Origin: Caldisericota bacterium
GTDB taxonomy: Bacteria > Caldisericota > JANLFM01
Reading direction: 5' to 3'
NCBI GenBank assembly: GCA_024655865.1
Contig: JANLFM010000025.1
Span: forward strand, 1 to 21,874
DNA: 21,874 bases
Positions 14,920 through 21,817 of the stretch are shown piece by piece. Under the pieces are notes generated by a model. That model was not told the origin of the DNA and ran no database searches. It saw nothing but the letters and a program-made list of their open reading frames with translations. A program made the translations under genes and the position numbers. Every line of letters starts with the position of its first letter. Position 1 is the stretch's first letter.

Positions 14920-16644
14920 TTAGGGCAAAGGAAACCTCATAATATCCACTATTTTAGCAGCAATTTCCATAAAGACAGGAACGCACACCCGCACCGCATA
15001 AGCGAATTCCACCTGTGGTTCGTTGATGTTCACAAGAATGCCAATTCGGGGGTTATCTATGGGAAAAGCGCCCACGAAAGTAGTATTGTTCAAATCAGTA
15101 TATTGGCCGTCTTTCCATGCTCGGGCCGTTCCAGTCTTGCCAAATACTCCATACTGGTCAAGGCCCTGGGGAACTTTCCCTTCCACCGGGCCCTTGAGGG
15201 CTTCCCTGAGCTGCAAAGCAGTCCTTTTGGAAATCACCTGCTTGGTGAAAGTGAAATCGAAAGATTCTATCGCTTTTCCGTTCTCCCGGATTTCCTTCAC
15301 TATATGAAGAGGGACGTATTTCCCATCGTTGGAAATAATTTGAAAAGCAGAAGCCAGCTGCAGCGGCGTGACCTCCAGTCCATACCCGAAAGAGACTGCC
15401 GCCAGATCCGATTTTGACCACTCATCTTGAGGGGTTATTTTGCCGAGGGAAGCAGGGAGCTCAAAATTTGACGGACTGCCGAAGCCAAAGAGCTTAAAAT
15501 ATTTATACATCCTGTCAATCCCCAGCATTTGCCCCAATTTGATAAATCCAACGTTACAGGAATTCTTAAAAAGTTGGTACAGGTTCTGCTTTCCGTGGGG
15601 CCCCCCAAATTCTGAAGGGCAAGAGAAAATGTTCCCGTCAATTACTATCGGCCCATCGTCTTCCACAATGGTATCGGGTTCCACTACTCCCTCTTCCAGA
15701 GCCGCAGCCCCTACTACAAATTTGATGGCCGAGCCTGGCTCATAGGAAAACTGAGTAGCTACATTCTGAAGATCCTCTTTTTTAACTGAGCTCCAATTGT
15801 TAGGATCGAAATCCGGGAATGAAGCCAGGGCAAGGATTTCCCCGCTTTTTACATCAAAAACGATGGCGCAACCGGAACGGGCTTTTTTCTCCTGGACCGC
15901 TTTTTCCAAAGCAGTCTCGGTGATGTTCTGAATTGTGGTGTCTATAGTCAGAACAATATCCTTTCCGTTTTCTACCGGTTGCATCTGGGATGGAGGTATT
16001 GGAAGCTTTTCGCCAATGGGACTAAAGTACTGGACTACTACTCCCGGGTTCCCGTGTAAAGTGCTCTCAAAAGCTGCTTCAATTCCCTCCAGGCCAAAGA
16101 GCTCCTCTCTTCCGTTAAAGCCAAAATCAGGGTGCACAAAGCCCAGGATATGGGCGGCTAAGGCACCGTAAGGGTATACCCGCTTCTCTGAGGGAAGGAT
16201 GTCCACTCCGGGAAGGGAAAGGCTTTTAACTTTATCCGCCATTTCACTATCTATTTGACGATCCAGAGGGAAGGGTTCATAGTATTTGGCGAAAAGTTCC
16301 AGGATTTTCTCTTCAGGGATTCTGAGTATTTGCGAGAGTTTGGATGCGACATCTGGGCGATTTTCAGGTTTAATCTCTGCCGGCCTGATATCAACTCGAT
16401 AGCAATCCACAGACTGAGCCAATACTTTGCCAGAACGGTCATAAATTGTCCCTCTCCGGGGAAGAAGGATATCAACATTCTGAGAAGTGTTAGCGTAAAC
16501 TTTCTCCCCCTCCCTGGAACCCTGAATAACTTGCAGATTAAAGAGGTGCAATGAGAGGCAGAAAAAGAAAAATATTATGATGCCCAATACGAGTTTTATT
16601 CTGGTTTTTTGAGTGCTAAAGTTTTTAGGGGATTGTAGTGCCAT
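14920..16644 (-). CDS. ftsI: Division transpeptidase FtsI/PBP2-type (class B PBP)
   Basis: 574 residues. One N-terminal membrane span (about 15-36), PBP dimerisation domain (RRGTIYDRSGKVLAQ at about 63-77), then a transpeptidase domain with Ser305-AIK (YEPGSAIKF), Ser362-Cys-Asn and Lys503-Thr-Gly (FGKTGTARAW). These are the SxxK, SxN and KTG active-site triad. It crosslinks septal peptidoglycan with FtsW. It ends about 70 residues after KTG with no PASTA domain, unlike many Gram-positive FtsI/SpoVD proteins. The ATG overlaps the end of the ftsL-like gene by 20 bases and lacks a clear Shine-Dalgarno, so it probably relies on translational coupling. Confidence 0.95.
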   Translation of the reverse strand: MALQSPKNFSTQKTRIKLVLGIIIFFFFCLSLHLFNLQVIQGSREGEKVYANTSQNVDILLPRRGTIYDRSGKVLAQSVDCYRVDIRPAEIKPENRPDVASKLSQILRIPEEKILELFAKYYEPFPLDRQIDSEMADKVKSLSLPGVDILPSEKRVYPYGALAAHILGFVHPDFGFNGREELFGLEGIEAAFESTLHGNPGVVVQYFSPIGEKLPIPPSQMQPVENGKDIVLTIDTTIQNITETALEKAVQEKKARSGCAIVFDVKSGEILALASFPDFDPNNWSSVKKEDLQNVATQFSYEPGSAIKFVVGAAALEEGVVEPDTIVEDDGPIVIDGNIFSCPSEFGGPHGKQNLYQLFKNSCNVGFIKLGQMLGIDRMYKYFKLFGFGSPSNFELPASLGKITPQDEWSKSDLAAVSFGYGLEVTPLQLASAFQIISNDGKYVPLHIVKEIRENGKAIESFDFTFTKQVISKRTALQLREALKGPVEGKVPQGLDQYGVFGKTGTARAWKDGQYTDLNNTTFVGAFPIDNPRIGILVNINEPQVEFAYAVRVCVPVFMEIAAKIVDIMRFPLP

Positions 16645-17026
16645 TATTTACCGGTGCTTCGACAGCTGCCAGGGCCTGGACGTCTTTATCGTCCAGGAAC
16701 ACTACGCTCGTCTGCGGTGCGATAATGGCAAACTCCATATTGAGTCGCTCACGGGCGAATTTTTCCACCACCTGGGGATTGAATTTCAAAGATAACTGGG
16801 TAGCGAGCTCTAAATTTTTGTTCTTTAAATAGGTAGCCTCGTTCAAAAGGATCTGGGTTCTCTGTCGAAGGGCTTCCGTCTTAACGCTCATTAATACCTG
16901 CATCCCCAGGGTTAAAACTATCAGCCCCACTAAAATGATTAAAAGCCAGTTCGGGGGTGCCGCTGCCTCTTTCCTTGAAAGGGAAAGGGCCTTCTTGCTT
17001 ATGGTCACAGATACTGCTGTGTTCAC
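16625..17026 (-). CDS. ftsL: FtsL/DivIC-like divisome linker
   Basis: 133 residues. A short cytoplasmic N-terminus, one membrane span (about 27-48, LLIILVGLIVLTLGMQVLM), then a helical, coiled-coil-prone stretch (about 50-80, ALRQRTQILLNEATYLKNKN), then FARERLNMEFA, similar to the 'A-x-x-x-L-G-M' end of FtsL. FtsL binds FtsB/DivIC and FtsQ and activates FtsWI. Sequence conservation in this family is low; the position between rsmH and ftsI and the topology carry the call. The GTG start is well fixed by AGGAGGT seven bases upstream, lying inside the end of rsmH. Confidence 0.82.
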   Translation of the reverse strand: MNTAVSVTISKKALSLSRKEAAAPPNWLLIILVGLIVLTLGMQVLMSVKTEALRQRTQILLNEATYLKNKNLELATQLSLKFNPQVVEKFARERLNMEFAIIAPQTSVVFLDDKDVQALAAVEAPVNNGTTIP

Positions 17027-17031
17027 TCAGA

Positions 17032-17922
17032 TTACCTCCTCTCCGCTGCTCTTAATCTCGCGCTTCGTGACCGGGGATTCTGAGCAATTTCACCCTCTGA
17101 TGGCCTGACAACTTTCTTGGTGAGCACAGAAAAGGTTCCGTTCTGCTCAAAGGTGCGAAAGGCGGTCTTAATCAGCCGATCTTCTAGAGAGTGATAAGCG
17201 ATGAACACTGCCCTTCCTTTTGGCTTGAGTAAATCTGGAAGGGAACTCAAAAGGATGCTCAGGTTTTCCAGCTCCCTGTTTACAGCGATTCTTAAAGCCT
17301 GAAAAACAAGGGTGGCCGGGTGCATGGTTCTCCGGAAAGGCAGCCTCAGTTCCCTGAGAAAGTTGACTAGATCCTGGGTCGTGTGAAAGCTTTTCTTTGT
17401 CCTGAAGCGCACTATTTCTCTGGCGATCCTTAGGGCAAGAGGAACTTCTCCCTTTTTCAGGACTGCCAGTATTTCGTCCTCCCTCCAAGAGTTCAGAATG
17501 TCTGCTGCCGTGAAACCTGCTTTAGGGTTCATGCGCATATCCAGGGGGCCCTCCTTTTGAAAGCTAAAACCCCTTTCCTCTTTTTCCAGCTGCCAGGAAG
17601 AAACTCCCAGATCGCAAAGTAAACCATCAACTGCGTTCACATTGAGCGTTTTTAGGATTTCCCCTGCCCTGATAAAGTTAGCTTCTTTAAGGATGACGCT
17701 CCCCTCGAATTGGGAAAGCCTTTCCCGGGAGTAAGAAACGGCTTCGGGATCCATATCTAAACCAATGACCAGGGCTTTACCGGCTGTGGCTTCTAAAATC
17801 GCCAGGGAGTGGCCCCCTCCCCCCAGGGTGCAATCGAGATAGGTTTTACCAGGTTCTGGAGAGAGGAAGTGCAGACACTCAGAGACCATTACAGGGTTAT
17901 GGAATAATTGCTTTGAGATCAT
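17032..17922 (-). CDS. rsmH: 16S rRNA (cytosine-1402-N4)-methyltransferase RsmH
   Basis: 296 residues from ATG 17922. SAM-dependent methylation of N4 of C1402 in 16S rRNA. Seen: HNPVMVSECL at the N-terminus, SAM loop LDCTLGGGGHS (29-39), GLDMDPEAV, GLLCDLGVSSWQL, MRMNP, RIAREIV, FQALRIAVNRELENL and AYHSLEDRLIK, all RsmH signatures. The frame runs 24 codons further upstream, but ATG 17922 overlaps the mraZ stop (ATGA) and gives the usual N-terminus. Second gene of the cluster, as in most dcw operons. Confidence 0.97.
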   Translation of the reverse strand: MISKQLFHNPVMVSECLHFLSPEPGKTYLDCTLGGGGHSLAILEATAGKALVIGLDMDPEAVSYSRERLSQFEGSVILKEANFIRAGEILKTLNVNAVDGLLCDLGVSSWQLEKEERGFSFQKEGPLDMRMNPKAGFTAADILNSWREDEILAVLKKGEVPLALRIAREIVRFRTKKSFHTTQDLVNFLRELRLPFRRTMHPATLVFQALRIAVNRELENLSILLSSLPDLLKPKGRAVFIAYHSLEDRLIKTAFRTFEQNGTFSVLTKKVVRPSEGEIAQNPRSRSARLRAAERR

Positions 17923-18350
17923 AGCTTTATTTCCCCCAGTTCCTCGGCGAGTTTCTCGTAAGAAGGCTTGCTCTGAGCCAGGAACTCCAGCCACTTCTCC
18001 TTGGCCCAGATCTCGAGCTTATCAATTACCCCCACCAGCACTACTTCTTTTCTGATCTGGGCGTGTTCCCTGTGAGTCTGTGGGATTAAGAGCCTTCCTT
18101 GCTTGTCCAGCTCGCAAAGTTCGGCACCATAAAGCATCAACCTTTGGAGCTTGCGCACGTTCTCTTTAAGGTAGGAAAGCTCGCTTAGCTCGGAGGTAAC
18201 TATCTGAAAGCGATCCGTTGGATAAGCTATCAGGCAACCCTCAAAACCGAGGGTCAAAACGAAAGATTTCCCAAGGAACTCCCTGAACTTGGGAGGAATA
18301 ATCACCCTGCCTTTTTCATCTACCGCATGCTCTGATTGTCCGGTCAGCAC
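17919..18350 (-). CDS. mraZ: MraZ, transcriptional regulator of the dcw cluster
   Basis: 143 residues from GTG 18350. It has two SpoVT/AbrB-like halves: HAVDEKGRVIIPPKFRE (about 8-24) and CELDKQGRLLIPQTHRE (about 80-96), the duplicated Dx(K/Q)GRxxxPxxxR motif of MraZ. MraZ forms a ring that binds repeats in front of its own gene and represses or tunes the operon. The open frame extends to a GTG at 18386, but that codon lies inside the fourth operator box. GTG 18350 has AAGGGAG six bases upstream, gives the family N-terminus (LTGQSEHAVD) and the same length as the Bacillus protein. Its stop overlaps rsmH. Confidence 0.93.
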   Translation of the reverse strand: MLTGQSEHAVDEKGRVIIPPKFREFLGKSFVLTLGFEGCLIAYPTDRFQIVTSELSELSYLKENVRKLQRLMLYGAELCELDKQGRLLIPQTHREHAQIRKEVVLVGVIDKLEIWAKEKWLEFLAQSKPSYEKLAEELGEIKL

Positions 18351-18356
18351 TGGCCT

Positions 18357-18363
18357 CTCCCTT
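18357..18363 (-). promoter_or_regulatory. Ribosome binding site deciding the mraZ start
   Basis: The minus strand reads AAGGGAG, six bases before GTG 18350. The alternative GTG at 18386 has no Shine-Dalgarno and falls in the operator. Confidence 0.7.
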
Positions 18364-18381
18364 TCCGTTGCTACCTTGCGA

Positions 18382-18416
18382 TCCACATTTTACCACTAAT
18401 AACCACTTTTTACCAC
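18382..18416 (-). promoter_or_regulatory. Putative MraZ operator: four boxes, 10-base period
   Basis: On the minus strand three GTGGT boxes (18412-18416, 18402-18406, 18392-18396) and one GTGGA (18382-18386) are each separated by exactly five AT-rich bases (AAAAA, TATTA, AAAAT). MraZ proteins of E. coli and Mollicutes are known to bind short G-rich direct repeats, containing GTG/TGGG, at about 10-base spacing upstream of mraZ. A TAAAAT that could serve as a -10 lies between the last two boxes (18387-18392); no convincing -35 was found. Confidence 0.82.
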
Positions 18417-18466
18417 AAATTAGGAAAAAAATTTTTTAAAAATAAGGAAAAATGGGAGATGAGAGT

Positions 18467-18507
18467 AAAAAAAAATTCAGGTCGGTCTGAATAGACCGAC
18501 CTGAATT
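18467..18507 (-). terminator. Intrinsic terminator after rplL
   Basis: A perfect 15-base inverted repeat (arms 18474-18488 and 18493-18507, core AGGTCGGTCT) with a four-base loop, followed on the minus strand by a run of nine T (18467-18475, the first two within the stem). It begins about 25 bases after the rplL stop. The remaining 50 bases before the MraZ boxes are very AT-rich. Confidence 0.95.
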
Positions 18508-18531
18508 GAAATACAGGGTTTTTCTTTTGGT

Positions 18532-18918
18532 TTACTTGATCTCTACTTTGGCACCAACTGCCTCGAGAGCTTCCTTCACTTTCTGGGCTTCTTCTTTAGA
18601 GACCTTCTCCTTTACTGGCTTAGGCACCGAATCTACCAGGTCCTTGGCCTCCTTCAAGCCTAAACCAGAAAGTTCCCGGACGACCTTCAGAACCTGGATT
18701 TTCTGGGAACCTACATCGGTGAGAATAACGTCAAACTCGGTTTGCTCCTCCTGGACTTGTGCAGGCTGAGCAGCAGCAGGTGCAGCAGCGGCCACTGGAG
18801 CAACCGCGGTTACCCCAAACTCCTCCTGAAGCCTCTTTGCTAGATCGGCGATTTCAAGAATTGTTTTCTTCTTTATCGCCTCAATAATCTCGTCATTGGA
18901 CAAAACATTCTCTGCCAT
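18532..18918 (-). CDS. rplL: 50S ribosomal protein L7/L12
   Basis: 128 residues. N-terminal dimerisation domain (about 1-35, [21 protein letters not shown]), an Ala/Pro-rich hinge (about 40-56), and a C-terminal factor-binding domain (about 60-128, with [21 protein letters not shown] and [15 protein letters not shown]). It forms the multi-copy ribosomal stalk on L10 and recruits translation GTPases. ATG preceded by GGAGGT; 24 bases after rplJ. The transcript ends in a strong terminator just downstream, so rpoB does not follow. Confidence 0.98.
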   Translation of the reverse strand: MAENVLSNDEIIEAIKKKTILEIADLAKRLQEEFGVTAVAPVAAAAPAAAQPAQVQEEQTEFDVILTDVGSQKIQVLKVVRELSGLGLKEAKDLVDSVPKPVKEKVSKEEAQKVKEALEAVGAKVEIK

Positions 18919-18942
18919 TTTTGAACCTCCTTCGGTCTTAAT

Positions 18943-19449
18943 CTACTTTTCAGCAATTGCTTGCAGAGTAAATACCAGATTGGCCATTGGCCCCTGCAAA
19001 GCCCAGAGCAGTCCCTGAACGGGTAATTGTAAGCTACCGAGAATCTGAGCTAAGAGCTCGTTCTTGGAAGGCAGCTTGGCAAGCTCTCTCATCTGAGCTG
19101 CATCGTAAAATCTTCCTTCCAGGAACCCTCCTTTGGGCTTGATGGCTTCCTTGTCTTTGGCAAACTCCATCACAACCTTGAGTGGGACAACTGGATCCTC
19201 GGTGGTTAACATTACACCTGTGGGACCCTTTAAAACTTCAACAGAGCCCAGGCCGGCCTCGTCTAAGGCAATCTTCAAGAGAGTATTCTTCGCCACCTTG
19301 AAGACGGCCTTCGATTCCTTAAGCTTTCTCCTCAAAGCGCTGATGTCCGCAACGTTTAATCCCTGATAGTCCAGGAAATAAACGGCAGTCGAGCTCTTCA
19401 GAGCAAGCTTGATATCCTCTAATTGTTCAACTTTCTTTGGATTAGGCAA
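18943..19449 (-). CDS. rplJ: 50S ribosomal protein L10
   Basis: 168 residues. The N-terminal rRNA-binding domain has STAVYFLDYQGLNVADISALR, FKVAKNTLLKIAL and LKGPTGVMLT; the C-terminal helix (about 135-168) is the docking site for L7/L12 dimers. The start is TTG at 19449 with GGGGTG about five bases upstream. The preceding 150 bases carry an L10-leader structure and an attenuator-like hairpin, so autogenous control by the L10-L12 complex is likely. Confidence 0.97.
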   Translation of the reverse strand: MPNPKKVEQLEDIKLALKSSTAVYFLDYQGLNVADISALRRKLKESKAVFKVAKNTLLKIALDEAGLGSVEVLKGPTGVMLTTEDPVVPLKVVMEFAKDKEAIKPKGGFLEGRFYDAAQMRELAKLPSKNELLAQILGSLQLPVQGLLWALQGPMANLVFTLQAIAEK

Positions 19450-19471
19450 TTTATCACCCCTTTATTTAACG

Positions 19472-19497
19472 AAAAAGGACCCCTACCAAAGGAGTCC
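19472..19497 (-). terminator. Attenuator-like hairpin before rplJ
   Basis: On the minus strand GGACTCCT (19490-19497) pairs with AGGGGTCC (19477-19484), eight pairs with one G-T, around a five-base loop, followed by five T (19472-19476). It sits between the L10 leader and the rplJ start, where leader-controlled early termination would act. Confidence 0.65.
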
Positions 19498-19512
19498 AGA
19501 TTATCTGAACTT

Positions 19513-19558
19513 AGCCTCGGTAGGATTTAAGCCTTCTGGCAACCTACTTTCTTCGGCT
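19513..19558 (-). promoter_or_regulatory. L10 leader: L10(L12)4 binding site in the rplJL mRNA
   Basis: On the minus strand AGCC (19555-19558) pairs with GGCT (19513-19516), and GTAGG (19543-19547) with CCTAC (19520-19524). They are separated by an asymmetric internal loop GAAGAAA / CGA, and an apical GCC-AGAA-GGC hairpin lies above. This matches the kink-turn-like L10 leader found upstream of rplJ in many bacteria. The region 19450-19602 holds no gene. Confidence 0.8.
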
Positions 19559-19602
19559 TCAAAATTTTCAGTTTTTAGTGGTTATCCGCTCCCATCCCTC
19601 CT

Positions 19603-20310
19603 TTAAGCAGCTTTCTTAGTTAAATTGGCAACTGCTTTTTGGTGGTCCACTTTCACTCCGGGGCTCATGGTGGAGGAGATAGCTATTCCCCTAATGTATT
19701 GGCCCTTTGAGGCAGCAGGGCGTGCTTTTACTAAAGCATCGAGGAAAGCGTAAAAGTTGCTCAAAAGGTCTTCCTCCGAGAAAGAAGCCTTCCCAATGGG
19801 TACGTGGACTACAGCCTGTTTGTCAGGCCGAATCTCAATTTTTCCACCCTTTGCTTCCTTCACTGCTCGGGCTATATCCATGGTTACGGTTCCGGTCTTG
19901 GGATTGGGCATTTTTGATCTTAAGATTTTTCCTAATTTACCCACAACTCCCATCATATCCGGAGTAGCGATAGCAACGTCAAAATCGGTCCAACCTTCCT
20001 GAATTTGTTTGGCAAGATCCTCTCCGCCCACGTAATCCGCGCCAGCTTCTTTGGCCTCCGTCTCCTTTTCCCCCTTGGCAAATACCAGAACTTTTACCGG
20101 TTTTCCTGTGCCAGCCGGGAGAACGCAGGTAGCGCGGACACTCTGATCCGATTTTTTGGGGTCAATTCCCAGTTCCACCGCTACCTCTATGGTTTCATCA
20201 AATTTACTGGTAGCCATCTTTTTGACCAGAGCAATGGCTTCTTCGGGAGCATAGCTTGTCCCGCGCTCTATGAGTTTTACAGCCTCAAGATAACGTTTTC
20301 CTCTCTGCAT
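19603..20310 (-). CDS. rplA: 50S ribosomal protein L1
   Basis: 235 residues from ATG 20310. Begins [14 protein letters not shown], with [87 protein letters not shown] and the C-terminal [20 protein letters not shown], all L1 signatures. L1 forms the L1 stalk that moves E-site tRNA, and it can repress its own operon. The open frame runs 14 codons into rplK, but 20310 fits the family N-terminus and has GAGGT upstream, one base after the rplK stop. Confidence 0.97.
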   Translation of the reverse strand: MQRGKRYLEAVKLIERGTSYAPEEAIALVKKMATSKFDETIEVAVELGIDPKKSDQSVRATCVLPAGTGKPVKVLVFAKGEKETEAKEAGADYVGGEDLAKQIQEGWTDFDVAIATPDMMGVVGKLGKILRSKMPNPKTGTVTMDIARAVKEAKGGKIEIRPDKQAVVHVPIGKASFSEEDLLSNFYAFLDALVKARPAASKGQYIRGIAISSTMSPGVKVDHQKAVANLTKKAA

Positions 20311-20311
20311 T

Positions 20312-20734
20312 TCAGACAACCTCAATTCCCATGCTTTTTGCCGTGCCTTCAACCATTCTCACGGCGGCCTCTAAATCCGTGGTGTTCAAATCAGGAAGCT
20401 TTATTTTCGCTATTTCTCTCACCTGCTCCTTGGTCACTCGCCCCACTTTCTTCTTATTAGGCTCGCCAGATGCAGTCTCCAGCCCAGCATATTTTTTAAG
20501 CAGCGCGGATACCGGAGGAGTTTTGGTAATAAAAGTGAAGGAGCGATCCTGATAAACAGTAATTTCCACGGGAATAATCAGGCCTTCGGAGTTGGCTGTT
20601 CTCTCGTTAAACTCCTTGCAAAATTGCATAATGTTAATCCCTCTCTGACCGAGAGCCGGACCTACAGGAGGTGCCGGTGTTGCTTTGCCAGCAGGGATCT
20701 GTAGCTTGACTATTGCTACTACCTTCTTGGCCAA
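20312..20734 (-). CDS. rplK: 50S ribosomal protein L11
   Basis: 140 residues, usual length. [34 protein letters not shown] is the N-terminal domain; the C-terminal rRNA-binding domain has [12 protein letters not shown] and [20 protein letters not shown]. It binds the GTPase-associated centre of 23S rRNA. The start is TTG at 20734, fixed by AGGAGGA (20741-20747) six bases upstream, which overlaps the nusG stop codon. Confidence 0.98.
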   Translation of the reverse strand: MAKKVVAIVKLQIPAGKATPAPPVGPALGQRGINIMQFCKEFNERTANSEGLIIPVEITVYQDRSFTFITKTPPVSALLKKYAGLETASGEPNKKKVGRVTKEQVREIAKIKLPDLNTTDLEAAVRMVEGTAKSMGIEVV

Positions 20735-20745
20735 TTGCGATCCTC

Positions 20746-21294
20746 CTAAATTTTTTCTACCTGAAGAAAGTCAAGTTCAACTGGAATTTCCCTACCAAAC
20801 ATAGAGAGCCTTACCTTAACCTTCTCCCTATCCAGGTTAACCTGCTCAACTTTGCCGATGAAGCCCTCAAATGGACCCTCGATCACCTTCACGCTCTGCC
20901 CTACCTCGAGCTTGATCTTAATTTTGGCTTCCTCAACTCCGACCCTATTTAGAACTTGAAGAGCCTCTTCCTCACTCAGGGGCACCGGTTTTCCCCCGGA
21001 ACCCACAAACCCGATGACTCCGGGCGTGCTGCGAACCACGTGCCAGGATTCGTCATCCAGGATCATTTCTACCAGAACATATCCGGGGAAAACACGCTCC
21101 GTGACCACTTCTCTCTTCCCATCTTTGAGCTTCAAACGATGGTCCACGGGAACCACCACGCGGAAAATCTTGTTCTCCATCCCCAGATTCCGGATCCTTT
21201 GCTCAAGGTTAGCCTTAACCTTGTTCTCATATCCGGAATATGTGTGGATTACATGCCACCTTTTCTCTAATATTTCTTTCTTTTCCTGGTTCAT
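20746..21294 (-). CDS. nusG: Transcription termination/antitermination factor NusG
   Basis: 182 residues. NGN domain (about 12-115: [52 protein letters not shown]) and a C-terminal KOW domain (about 125-182: [22 protein letters not shown]). It binds RNA polymerase and links it to Rho or the ribosome. It follows secE by 15 bases. No Shine-Dalgarno is visible before the ATG, so coupling to secE translation is likely. Confidence 0.98.
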   Translation of the reverse strand: MNQEKKEILEKRWHVIHTYSGYENKVKANLEQRIRNLGMENKIFRVVVPVDHRLKLKDGKREVVTERVFPGYVLVEMILDDESWHVVRSTPGVIGFVGSGGKPVPLSEEEALQVLNRVGVEEAKIKIKLEVGQSVKVIEGPFEGFIGKVEQVNLDREKVKVRLSMFGREIPVELDFLQVEKI

Positions 21295-21309
21295 TTTAAG
21301 GAAGTCAGT

Positions 21310-21525
21310 TTAAGGCACAGACCTCGTGAGGAATGTGTTCATCAAAAAAGCAAAAAGGTAATCCCACAAACCGATGAACACCGCCCAAAAGAGAACAAAG
21401 ATAAGCACTGTGACTGTTGAGTTCACAATCGCTTTTCTTGTGGGCCACGAGACCCTCTTCAGTTCGGCTACTACGTTCCGAAAATATTCTTTTATCCTTT
21501 CTATAAATTTTTTCTTTTCAGGCAT
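21310..21525 (-). CDS. secE: Preprotein translocase subunit SecE
   Basis: 71 residues: the minimal single-span SecE. A basic amphipathic helix with the conserved VVAELKRVSWPTRKA (18-32) leads to one membrane span (about 36-60). It clamps SecY in the Sec translocon. The ATG is only eight bases after the CCA of tRNA-Trp, and those bases (AAATTATT) contain no Shine-Dalgarno. Confidence 0.96.
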   Translation of the reverse strand: MPEKKKFIERIKEYFRNVVAELKRVSWPTRKAIVNSTVTVLIFVLFWAVFIGLWDYLFAFLMNTFLTRSVP

Positions 21526-21533
21526 AATAATTT

Positions 21534-21610
21534 TGGCAGGCCCGGAGGGATTCGAACCCCCAACATCCGGTTTTGGAGACCGGCGCTCTACCAGTTAGAG
21601 CTACGGGCCT
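21534..21610 (-). tRNA. trnW: tRNA-Trp (anticodon CCA)
   Basis: 77 bases including an encoded CCA. The acceptor stem AGGCCCG (21604-21610) pairs with CGGGCCT (21538-21544), followed by discriminator G and CCA (21534-21536). D-stem GCTC/GAGC; anticodon stem CCGGT/ACCGG with loop CTCCAAA, anticodon at 21574-21576; T-loop TTCGAAT. It lies between rpmG (17 bases) and secE (8 bases) with no promoter or terminator seen, so it is probably cut out of the mRNA. Confidence 0.97.
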
Positions 21611-21627
21611 ACCACTACCACCTTTCT

Positions 21628-21777
21628 TTATCTCGTCTCCTTATGAATGGTGTGTTTGCGGCAAAAGGGGCAATACTTTTTAAACTCTAAACGATTAGGG
21701 TCGTTCTGCTTGTTTTTTGTGGTAGTGTAATTTCTCCTTTTGCACTCGGTGCATTCCAGGTTAATTATTATTCTCAT
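21628..21777 (-). CDS. rpmG: 50S ribosomal protein L33, zinc-binding form
   Basis: 49 residues, begins [20 protein letters not shown]. Two CxxC pairs (Cys9/Cys12 and Cys36/Cys39) mark the zinc-ribbon (C+) form of L33. It binds the large subunit near the E site. ATG with GAGGA about eight bases upstream; 40 bases after tuf with no terminator between. The order tuf-rpmG-trnW-secE-nusG is common in bacteria. Confidence 0.97.
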   Translation of the reverse strand: MRIIINLECTECKRRNYTTTKNKQNDPNRLEFKKYCPFCRKHTIHKETR

Positions 21778-21817
21778 TTCAAATCCTCAATTTATCAGAT
21801 TTTCCCTTTGCCGTAAA

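Noticed and set aside
14632-15417. 261-codon open frame on the plus strand across the murE/ftsI junction
   Set aside because: It is antisense to two unmistakable genes, has low-complexity, non-protein-like composition, and no credible ribosome binding site; a shadow frame.
17923-17994. 24-codon N-terminal extension of rsmH
   Set aside because: It overlaps mraZ coding sequence in another frame and is not part of the RsmH family N-terminus; ATG 17922 has the ATGA overlap.
18351-18386. Upstream GTG 18386 as the mraZ start
   Set aside because: It lies in the fourth operator box, has no Shine-Dalgarno, and adds 12 residues that MraZ proteins do not normally have; GTG 18350 fits better.
18387-18415. 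Promoter inside the MraZ boxes (TAAAAT with an upstream -35)
   Set aside because: At 17 bases upstream the hexamer is TGGTAA, a poor -35, and TTGTGG would need a 20-base spacer; not listed as a separate feature.
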